A DNA stretch of 7,748 nt from Campylobacterales bacterium (lineage in GTDB: Bacteria; Campylobacterota; Campylobacteria; Campylobacterales; Arcobacteraceae), in assembly GCA_027064245.1 (NCBI GenBank), contig JAMOPZ010000411.1, positions 1 through 7,748 of the forward strand, given 5' to 3'. Position 1 is the first letter of the stretch, and every line of letters begins with the position of its first letter. The position numbers and the translations under genes were made by a program. Shown here piece by piece: positions 1-5,702 of this stretch. The notes beneath the pieces were generated by a model. That model was not told the DNA's origin. It ran no database searches and worked only from the letters and a program-made list of their open reading frames with translations.

Positions 1-112
1 TAATGGTTTGAGATTCAAAAATGATTATTTTGCAATCTTTATCAAAAATATGCAGATTTAATACCATTTGTAGTAAAAAAATGTAGTAAAACTTTAAAAT
101 CTTAAACCTTAA
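1..112. other. Left-edge region, possible gene fragment of undecided strand
   Basis: This stretch lies beyond the end of the leftward operon and I cannot assign a gene with confidence. Two readings are possible. On the minus strand an ATG at 67-65 opens a frame that runs off the edge (22 codons, beginning MVLNLHIFDKD), but no Shine-Dalgarno or clear -10 box precedes it. On the plus strand positions 2-61 could be the last codons of a convergent gene (ending KNMQI, then TAA). Codon choice slightly favours the minus reading, since the plus reading uses several codons that are rare here (ATC, CAG, TTC). Both are too short to identify. The stretch also holds a 13-bp tandem repeat, listed separately. 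Confidence 0.25.
69..91. repeat. Tandem direct repeat, TGTAGTAAAA twice with a 13-bp period
   Basis: The 10-mer TGTAGTAAAA occurs at 69-78 and again at 82-91, separated by AAA. It is non-coding as far as can be seen and sits just before the possible leftward start codon at 67. It could be a protein-binding site or simply A-rich intergenic sequence; nothing else here supports a function. Confidence 0.5.
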
Positions 113-130
113 AGCCCTTAGTTAAGGGCT
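113..130 (-). terminator. Probable terminator hairpin ending the thioredoxin-ftsY-addA-DUF445 operon
   Basis: On the minus strand AGCCCTT and AAGGGCT form a 7-bp stem around a 4-base AACT loop, followed by TTTAAGG and further T-rich sequence. The upstream arm overlaps the stop codon of the DUF445 gene (131-129). The U-tract is short and interrupted, so termination may be partial. On the plus strand the hairpin is followed by AAAC, so it would not work as an intrinsic terminator for a rightward gene. Confidence 0.6.
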
Positions 131-833
131 AAACTAAGAAAGAACTCAATAATCCAATAAGTCCACCAAATACTCCACCCCAAACTACAAGCCAACCTAA
201 GTGTTCTTTGATCATTTTTTGAACTAGTTCTTTTATCATTTTAGGGGTTAATTCATCTAGTCTATTTTGAACAACAATGCTTAATTTATCGTATATATCA
301 TCACTTATATTACTGTTTTGCAAACTACTTTTTAACATATTTTGAAAACTATCTGTTGATACTATGGTGCAAATAGATTGTTTCATTTTATTTTCAAATG
401 GTTCTTTTAATGGTTCAAGTGCTGCTGCACCTCCAAACATACCTAACATCCCACCAAAGCTAGATTCCATAACTGCACTTTTTAAAGACTCAAAAGCTAT
501 AGAAAAATCTGTTTTTTCAATAATTGGATGTAAGTCTATAGATTTTTTATTATCTAGTTCATTTTTAAAAAATTTTGTTAAATTTTCTTTTGTAAAAAAC
601 TGCTCCATCATCAAAGAATATATAGCTTTTTTAAACTCTTCAAATCTTTGTTCTACTACACCACTACCATATAAATAAGGTACTTTTTCAAAAAGCATAT
701 GAATTGCTAACCAATTTGTTATGGCTCCACTAATTGCAAAAAGTCCTATGGTTGTTAGTATAGTAGTACCACTTAGATATCCAAGTAAAAATATATAAAG
801 TGCAAAACTGTTTGTTATAATATTTTTGTTCAT
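129..833 (-). CDS. DUF445 family membrane protein
   Basis: This 234-residue protein is of unknown function and belongs to the DUF445 family. Residues 36-44 (GAITNWLAI), followed by MLFEKVP and a YGSGVVEQRF segment, form the family's conserved N-terminal signature. A hydrophobic stretch at about 8-35 and a C-terminal one at about 212-233 (WLVVWGGVFGGLIGLL) indicate membrane anchoring at both ends. The middle is a mostly helical soluble region with a Gly/Met-rich patch (GGMLGMFGGAAA, 127-138). The ATG overlaps the addA stop in an ATGA arrangement, and a good Shine-Dalgarno (GGAGA, 845-841) sits inside the end of addA, so the start is secure and translation is probably coupled. It appears to be the last gene of the operon. 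Family assignment is firm; the role is not known. Confidence 0.88.
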   Translation of the reverse strand: MNKNIITNSFALYIFLLGYLSGTTILTTIGLFAISGAITNWLAIHMLFEKVPYLYGSGVVEQRFEEFKKAIYSLMMEQFFTKENLTKFFKNELDNKKSIDLHPIIEKTDFSIAFESLKSAVMESSFGGMLGMFGGAAALEPLKEPFENKMKQSICTIVSTDSFQNMLKSSLQNSNISDDIYDKLSIVVQNRLDELTPKMIKELVQKMIKEHLGWLVVWGGVFGGLIGLLSSFLV

Positions 834-3568
834 ATTATCTTCTCCATTTTTATAGAATTTTTATGTAAGTATACCACAAAACCTTTTATATTGTTTTGAT
901 TTGTTATTGTTTTTATTGCTTGCATATAAGCTTTAACTTGAATTTTATGTGAATTTAACTGATCTTGTGTTGTTTTATAATCTACAATTGTGTATTGATT
1001 ATCTTTTAGTATAAGTAGATCTATAATTTTATGCTCATTATTATATATAAGTGCTTGTTCTTTCGTATATGAACTATTTTTTATCAGGTCTTGAAATTGT
1101 TTGTTTTGAAGTAGTATTTGTACTCTATTTTTAATATCATCAAAATCAGTTGTATCTAAAATATTATTAAATTTATTTTTTACCAATAATAAGGTGGTAT
1201 CGATATCTTTTAGATCAAATGATGGCAATATTTCTAAAAAATAGTGTGTTGCTAACCCAAAATATTTAGCTTTTATATTTTCGTTTTCATTATTAATAGA
1301 TTTTGTTTTATCTTGATACCCTAAATTTAAAGGGGTATATGTAAGAGATTTATTTGGAAAAATTATTTTTTTATTATCTTTTTCTACTTCAACTGTTCCA
1401 AAAGATTTAATATCTAAGTCACCTAAAAGATCAAAAACACTTTGTTTCTCTTTTTTTATAACAATCATATTATATTTTGCTCTTGTTAATGCAACATATA
1501 GTATATTTAATTCATCTGATATTTGAAGTTGTTTCTCTTTTTTTAAAGCATTATTATAAAATTTATCAAGATTTTCTCTATTTTTTCTTTTATAATAGAT
1601 TTTATTTAAATCTATATTGTCATATTCAAATAAAAGAGCTGATTTATCATAGTTTTTTTTAGTTATTCTATCACAGACTATTACACTATCAAACTCTAAT
1701 CCTTTTGATTTAAAGATTGTTAATATTTGTAGTCCATCATTTGTTTCATTTGATACTGATGTATCATCTTTATCTATATTGTATATAAAATCTACAATAG
1801 TATTGTAAGATTGTGATATCTCAAAAAATCTTATAATATCACTATTTACAATATCATAATGATATGCTAATATTTTTAGAATTTGTAAAATATGTTGGTT
1901 AAAATCTACAGTTATATTAATATCTTCTAAATAATCTTTACCTATAAGAGCATTAAAATTTGCTTTGTAGAGGTCTTCTTTAAAATATAGATATTTTACT
2001 AGATTTATAAGAGCTTTTACATTTGGTTGATTTATAAGTTTGGATGTTAGTTCTGTTACTATATTTATATTTGGAATCTCTTTTTTAAGATACTCATAAA
2101 TAGCTAATACATCACCATTTGTATATGTAAGGATCGCTATATTTGATGGATTTACTCCATGTTTTAATAAATATTGCACTTGATTTTTAATATCTTCATA
2201 AAAAATATCTTTATCATTTAAAGTTTTTACAACACTTACATATCCTATTTTATCACTTTTTACATATTGTTTATCATATTCATAATTTGGTAGATTTAAA
2301 AATATATCATTTACAAATTTAACAACATTTTGTCCACTTCTATAATTTGTATCTAGTAACTCTACACAAAGTTGTGGTGAGTATTTTTGTGCTACATAAT
2401 CAAAAAGTTCTTTTGTACCACCTCTAAATCTATAAATAGATTGTTTAGTATCTCCTACATAAAAAAAAGTTTTAAATAGTTCTGGATCTCCACTTAAAAT
2501 TTCATCTATTAAATGTGATAATATTTTGTATTGTAAAGTTGAGGTATCTTGAAATTCATCTATTAAAATATGATTATATGTACTATCAAGTCTAAAATAT
2601 AAAAAATCTTTATCTATACTTTGTGAGAGAAGTTTATATGTAATATTAGTAATATCACTAAACTCTAATGAATTTGATTTTTTATTAAACTGTTCTTTAA
2701 AAGATTTAAAATCATTAAAAATATCAAAAAGATTTTTTAGTGTAAAACTCTCTTGAATTTGATAAAAAAGTGTTATATTTTGTTGTAAAGAGTGTAAAAT
2801 ATCATTTAGTTCAATAGGAGGCTTTGCTTTTTTAAAATATGAAAATTCACTTAAACTATCTTTTGTAAGCCAAGTTTTACCTTTATCTAATAGTTCATCA
2901 ATAGTAGAAAAATTAACAGCATTGTAGCCACTTTTTGAAACTTTACTTTTATCTATAAACTCTTTTATTTTAAAAGCATCTTCTAATATAGCTACTTTTA
3001 CAGCTTTATATGACTCAAAAGGATACTCTACTACACTGTAAGAGATATTTTTTTCCAATAAACTTCTAAAAACACCTACAATACTATCTAGTTTTTTTTG
3101 TTGAGTATATGCAAAATTTACAAGAGAAAAAAATTGTTTTTGATCTAATTGAGCTAAAAATTTATAAAGCAATAACTCTTCATCATCAAATTTTATCTCA
3201 AAATCATCTGATATATTTACATATCCACTAAATTGTCTTAAAATCTTATTTACAAACTTGTCAATAGTAAAAATAGATAATTCACTAGTGATAAATTTAT
3301 CTATTAAATTTTGTTTTTTCTCTAAAATAGTTTTTACAGGAAGTTGTGTTTGTTCTACAACTGCTTCTAAAATAGCTTTATCTTCCCCTAATGTTTGGAT
3401 AGTTTCATAGATCCTATCCATCATTAAAGTTGCTGCTTTATTTGTAAAAGTAAGAGTTAATATCTGTGTTGGATTTGCATCAAGAAGTAATAAAGATATA
3501 TATCTTACAGTTAAGGCAAATGTTTTACCACTTCCTGCACTAGCTTTTAAAGCTACAAATTGTTTCAT
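830..3568 (-). CDS. addA: RecB-like helicase-nuclease, AddA type
   Basis: This 912-residue UvrD/Rep superfamily 1A helicase carries a C-terminal RecB-family nuclease. In AddAB it would unwind and resect double-strand break ends for RecA-dependent repair. Visible motifs are Walker A (ASAGSGKT, 9-16), motif Ia (LTFTNKAA, 39-46), Walker B (ILIDEFQD, 334-341), motif III (DTKQSIYRFRGG, 373-384), motif IV (NYRSG, 408-412), motif V (FKSKGLEFD, 619-627) and motif VI (YVALTRAK, 691-698). The nuclease has H775, D850, D863-Y-K865 and QxxxY at 877-881; the 13-residue gap between the two Asp matches E. coli RecB. The length fits Campylobacterota AddA. The start lies just before the Walker A segment as in relatives, but only a weak AAAG ribosome site precedes it. 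It follows ftsY by 37 bp. No addB is in the window. Composition matches its neighbours. Confidence 0.9.
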   Translation of the reverse strand: MKQFVALKASAGSGKTFALTVRYISLLLLDANPTQILTLTFTNKAATLMMDRIYETIQTLGEDKAILEAVVEQTQLPVKTILEKKQNLIDKFITSELSIFTIDKFVNKILRQFSGYVNISDDFEIKFDDEELLLYKFLAQLDQKQFFSLVNFAYTQQKKLDSIVGVFRSLLEKNISYSVVEYPFESYKAVKVAILEDAFKIKEFIDKSKVSKSGYNAVNFSTIDELLDKGKTWLTKDSLSEFSYFKKAKPPIELNDILHSLQQNITLFYQIQESFTLKNLFDIFNDFKSFKEQFNKKSNSLEFSDITNITYKLLSQSIDKDFLYFRLDSTYNHILIDEFQDTSTLQYKILSHLIDEILSGDPELFKTFFYVGDTKQSIYRFRGGTKELFDYVAQKYSPQLCVELLDTNYRSGQNVVKFVNDIFLNLPNYEYDKQYVKSDKIGYVSVVKTLNDKDIFYEDIKNQVQYLLKHGVNPSNIAILTYTNGDVLAIYEYLKKEIPNINIVTELTSKLINQPNVKALINLVKYLYFKEDLYKANFNALIGKDYLEDINITVDFNQHILQILKILAYHYDIVNSDIIRFFEISQSYNTIVDFIYNIDKDDTSVSNETNDGLQILTIFKSKGLEFDSVIVCDRITKKNYDKSALLFEYDNIDLNKIYYKRKNRENLDKFYNNALKKEKQLQISDELNILYVALTRAKYNMIVIKKEKQSVFDLLGDLDIKSFGTVEVEKDNKKIIFPNKSLTYTPLNLGYQDKTKSINNENENIKAKYFGLATHYFLEILPSFDLKDIDTTLLLVKNKFNNILDTTDFDDIKNRVQILLQNKQFQDLIKNSSYTKEQALIYNNEHKIIDLLILKDNQYTIVDYKTTQDQLNSHKIQVKAYMQAIKTITNQNNIKGFVVYLHKNSIKMEKII

Positions 3569-3605
3569 GAATTATACTTTATAAGTCACTTGAAATATTT
3601 TTAAC

Positions 3606-4490
3606 TTATATTTCATCTTTTGTATATATTTCATCTAATAAACTATCTACAAATTGCTCAGGATCAAACGGAATTAGATCATTCTCTTTTTCACCAACTC
3701 CTATATAAAAAATAGGAAGTTCTAGTTGATTTGATATACTAAAAAGTGCTCCACCTTTGGCTGTACCATCTAGTTTTGTTACTATTATGCCATCTATTCC
3801 TACTAGTTCATTAAAAGCTTTAGCTTGTGCAATAGCACTATTTCCTTGTGTTCCATCTAGTATCATAATTTTTCTATTAGGGGTATTTGCTTTTGCTTTT
3901 GTACATACTTTTACTATTTTTTGAAGCTCATTGGTTAGATTTTTTTGAGTTTGTAATCTCCCTGCTGTATCTATAATAACATTATCTATATCTTTTGCAA
4001 TGGCAGAATGGATAGTATCATAAGCAACTGCACTTGGATCATGTCCTTGTTTTGTTTTTATAAGTGGAATATCTAATTTTGTTGCCCAAGCACTTAACTG
4101 CTCTATAGCTGCTGCTCTAAAAGTATCTCCAGCACCTAAAAGTACAGATTTACCATCTTTTTTATATAAATTTGCTAATTTTGCTATAGTTGTTGTTTTT
4201 CCTGCACCATTTACTCCAATGATAAGTTCAACAAATGGTTTTAAAGTATCTTTATTATCTATTATAGGAGCATGTTCAAAAAGCATAACAAGTCTATGTC
4301 GTAGCTGATCTCTTTTGATAGTTTGAGGTAATCCATCCATAGTTTTTTCAACTATTTCATACTCCATATCTGCTTCAATTAAAAGTTCCTCTATAGTATC
4401 AAAATCTATTTTTTCTTTTCTTGTAGGAACTATTGATTTAAAGTTTCCTACAGTTTTTTCTAAAGCTTTTGAAAAAAAGTTTTTAAACAT
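3606..4490 (-). CDS. ftsY: Signal recognition particle receptor FtsY
   Basis: FtsY is the SRP receptor GTPase that docks ribosome-Ffh complexes at the inner membrane. This 294-residue form has only the NG core: a short basic, amphipathic start (1-27, FFSKALEKTVGNFKSIV) that probably serves as membrane anchor, a helical N domain (about 28-85) and the G domain. The G motifs are GVNGAGKTT (92-100), DTFRAAA (122-128), DTAGR (174-178) and TKLD (238-241), followed by GTAKGGALFS and the C-terminal GVGEKENDLIPFD block (264-276). There is no long acidic A domain as in E. coli. The segment usually read as D-A-x-T-G-Q-N is here DGTQGNSA (212-219). Its ATG shares one base with the thioredoxin stop (TAATG), so translation is probably coupled. 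The local Shine-Dalgarno is weak. Confidence 0.97.
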   Translation of the reverse strand: MFKNFFSKALEKTVGNFKSIVPTRKEKIDFDTIEELLIEADMEYEIVEKTMDGLPQTIKRDQLRHRLVMLFEHAPIIDNKDTLKPFVELIIGVNGAGKTTTIAKLANLYKKDGKSVLLGAGDTFRAAAIEQLSAWATKLDIPLIKTKQGHDPSAVAYDTIHSAIAKDIDNVIIDTAGRLQTQKNLTNELQKIVKVCTKAKANTPNRKIMILDGTQGNSAIAQAKAFNELVGIDGIIVTKLDGTAKGGALFSISNQLELPIFYIGVGEKENDLIPFDPEQFVDSLLDEIYTKDEI

Positions 4491-5107
4491 TATTTCATCT
4501 TTATAGCAGTATTTATATCTTGTTGTAACATCTCTTCAGGTTTCATCCCTATATAATATTGTATAAATTCACCTTTTTTATTAAAAAGTATCATAAAAGG
4601 TATAGAACCCCCTGGATTAAGTGAACTAACTGCTCTAAATAATGAACTATTTGCCACTCCACTTGTCACTGGATATTTTATTTTAAAATCTTCTATAAAT
4701 TGTTTTAATTTTGCATCACTAGTGATACTTCCATCTCTTTGACCAATATCTAACCCAATAATCTCAAAATCTTTTTTTAATTTTGATCTAATAGAGCTTA
4801 AATGTGGAATCTCAGCTTTACAAGGTGGACACCAAGTTGCAAAAAAATCAAGTAAAATTACTTTATTTTCATATCCTTTAAATTTCCAACCATTTTTTAC
4901 ATCTGCTGTTACTTCTATGATTTTGCCTGTTGATGTTTTTAGGTTAAACTTAGGTACTTCGTGTGCTTTTGCAGGTGTTTGTACCACTTTTTCATTATTT
5001 TGTACTGTTTTTGCTACAACTTTTTGATCTATTTTCTCTTTGTCTGAACACCCTGCAAATAGTGTTACACTAAGAATTGATAAAATTGCTACATTTTTAA
5101 ACTTCAT
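4490..5107 (-). CDS. TlpA/ResA-like thioredoxin-fold lipoprotein
   Basis: This 205-residue protein is predicted to be a membrane-anchored thiol-disulfide oxidoreductase of the periplasm. The signal peptide MKFKNVAILSILSVTLFAGC ends in a lipobox (LFAG-C20), so the mature protein should be lipidated on Cys20. A flexible, charged linker (21-50) precedes the redoxin domain (about 52-200), with the active site WCPPC at 92-96 and the cis-proline loop GGSIPF (P170). Such proteins usually reduce disulfides, for example in cytochrome c maturation; the substrate here is unknown. The frame stays open upstream to 5149, but the ATG at 5107 is preferred: it places the signal peptide at the N terminus, has AAAGGAA six bases upstream, and lies downstream of the predicted promoter. 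It is the first gene of the leftward operon and overlaps ftsY by one base. Confidence 0.92.
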   Translation of the reverse strand: MKFKNVAILSILSVTLFAGCSDKEKIDQKVVAKTVQNNEKVVQTPAKAHEVPKFNLKTSTGKIIEVTADVKNGWKFKGYENKVILLDFFATWCPPCKAEIPHLSSIRSKLKKDFEIIGLDIGQRDGSITSDAKLKQFIEDFKIKYPVTSGVANSSLFRAVSSLNPGGSIPFMILFNKKGEFIQYYIGMKPEEMLQQDINTAIKMK

Positions 5108-5113
5108 TTTTAG

Positions 5114-5120
5114 TTCCTTT
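5114..5120 (-). promoter_or_regulatory. Ribosome binding site fixing the thioredoxin start at 5107
   Basis: On the minus strand AAAGGAA is followed by six bases (CTAAAA) and then ATG. It supports the lipoprotein start and argues against the longer frame beginning at 5149, which lies upstream of this site and would put 14 polar residues ahead of the signal peptide. Confidence 0.8.
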
Positions 5121-5123
5121 TGG

Positions 5124-5129
5124 TAAAAT
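5124..5129 (+). promoter_or_regulatory. Possible -10 box for the cyclo-ligase/rny block
   Basis: TGGTAAAAT carries a TAAAAT hexamer that would start transcription near 5136, about 26 bases before the GTG start. No -35 match is seen at the expected distance; Campylobacterota sigma-70 promoters often lack one. It overlaps the face of the leftward promoter, so the two may compete. Support is modest. Confidence 0.4.
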
Positions 5130-5134
5130 ATGAC

Positions 5135-5149
5135 TTGGATTTTATCCAA
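5135..5149. repeat. Inverted repeat in the divergent promoter region
   Basis: TTGGAT and ATCCAA are perfect 6-bp arms around TTT. The repeat covers the leftward -10 box (5144-5139) and the likely transcription starts of both directions. Its position fits an operator for a dimeric repressor, but the arms are short and chance is possible. Confidence 0.5.
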
Positions 5150-5168
5150 AAAAGGCTTAAAGTGTCAA
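5139..5168 (-). promoter_or_regulatory. Sigma-70 type promoter of the thioredoxin-ftsY-addA-DUF445 operon
   Basis: Reading the minus strand, TTGACA (5168-5163) is followed by an 18-bp T-rich spacer and TAAAAT (5144-5139). Transcription should begin near 5132, giving a leader of about 25 bases that contains the thioredoxin ribosome site. The -35 box overlaps the GTG start codon and second codon of the rightward cyclo-ligase gene. A perfect TTGACA is unusual in this AT-rich sequence and makes this the best promoter in the window. Confidence 0.7.
5150..5155 (+). promoter_or_regulatory. Ribosome binding site fixing the cyclo-ligase GTG start
   Basis: AAAAGG lies six bases before GTG at 5162. The longer reading from TTG at 5120 has no comparable site, begins upstream of the likely transcription start and runs through the promoter region. 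Confidence 0.75.
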
Positions 5169-5692
5169 AAAAAAGATTTAGAAGTTATTGTTTAAACAAA
5201 TTAAAATTTTATAGTAGAGTGTCAAATATTAAAAAAGATAAAGAGATTTGCTCTACAATTTTACATATTATAAATTTACATAAACCAAAAAAAATATTAG
5301 TTTATATACCTTTAAAAATAGAAGTAAATATGAACTATTTAATTAAATATTTAAGAAGATTTACCAATATAGATGTTTATGTGCCATATATGAAAGATGA
5401 TTCTTTTGTAGCTGCAAAGTATCGCCTACCGTTAAAAAGAAAGAAATTTGGTATTAAAGAACCTAATATATCATTTTCGTACAAAAAAAATGAGTTTGAT
5501 ATGATTATTGTACCAATTGTAGGTATAGATAATACCTATAGACGAATAGGTTTTGGTGCAGGTATGTATGACAGATTTTTTGAGAAATTAAATAATAAAC
5601 CAATAACAATATTTACACAAAGAAAGTTGTGTAAATGTAACAATACAATAACTTCATCTTATGATATAGAGTCAAATTATATAATTATATAA
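5162..5692 (+). CDS. ygfA: 5-formyltetrahydrofolate cyclo-ligase
   Basis: The enzyme (also called MTHFS; EC 6.3.3.2) uses ATP to convert 5-formyl-THF to 5,10-methenyl-THF in the cytoplasm, returning an inert folate to the one-carbon pool. With the GTG start it has 176 residues, slightly short for the family. The signature is VPIVGIDNTYRRIGFGAGMY (117-136) followed by DRFF; supporting segments are the Lys/Arg-rich N terminus (MSKKRFR), VYIPLKIEVNM (47-57) and KFGIKEP (95-101). Many relatives have Lys in the G-x-G-K-G loop; here it is GFGAG, with Ala at 132. The stop overlaps the rny ribosome site, 10 bp before the rny ATG, so the two are probably co-transcribed and coupled. Family assignment is good although the sequence is divergent. 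Confidence 0.85.
   Translation: MSKKRFRSYCLNKLKFYSRVSNIKKDKEICSTILHIINLHKPKKILVYIPLKIEVNMNYLIKYLRRFTNIDVYVPYMKDDSFVAAKYRLPLKRKKFGIKEPNISFSYKKNEFDMIIVPIVGIDNTYRRIGFGAGMYDRFFEKLNNKPITIFTQRKLCKCNNTITSSYDIESNYIII
5611..5636 (+). other. Stem-loop inside the 3' end of the cyclo-ligase gene
   Basis: ATTTACACAA (5611-5620) and TTGTGTAAAT (5627-5636) form perfect 10-bp arms around the loop AGAAAG. In RNA the stem could extend by a U-G and an A-U pair. It encodes the FTQRKLCK segment and ends about 66 bases before the rny ATG. There is no following T-run, so it is not a terminator. It might affect processing or stability of the two-gene message. Confidence 0.55.
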
Positions 5693-5702
5693 AGGTAATA
5701 TT

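Noticed and set aside
364..678. Open frame of 104 codons on the plus strand
   Set aside because: It lies antisense inside the DUF445 gene, has no ribosome site and no recognisable domain; the minus-strand frame has a clear family signature.
1477..1662. Open frame of 61 codons on the plus strand
   Set aside because: It is antisense to addA and consists mostly of hydrophobic and aromatic residues produced by complementing A/T-rich codons.
2461..2468. Eight-base homopolymer in addA, with similar A8 runs at 5167-5174 and 7634-7641
   Set aside because: Runs of this length are expected here, the frames are intact across them, and phase-variable genes in this group more often use longer G/C tracts.
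3571..3576. TATAAT on the minus strand just upstream of the addA ATG
   Set aside because: It ends only two bases before the start codon, so transcription would begin inside the gene, and there is no -35 match at a usable distance. It is probably chance in AT-rich DNA.
5161..5226. Nine-base direct repeat AGTGTCAAA at 5161-5169 and 5218-5226
   Set aside because: The first copy is part of the leftward -35 box. The second lies inside the cyclo-ligase gene with no -10 box at the right distance, so it is probably coincidence.
5675..5686. A/T-only palindrome AATTATATAATT before the rny start
   Set aside because: Such sequences are common at this base composition and the stem would be very weak.
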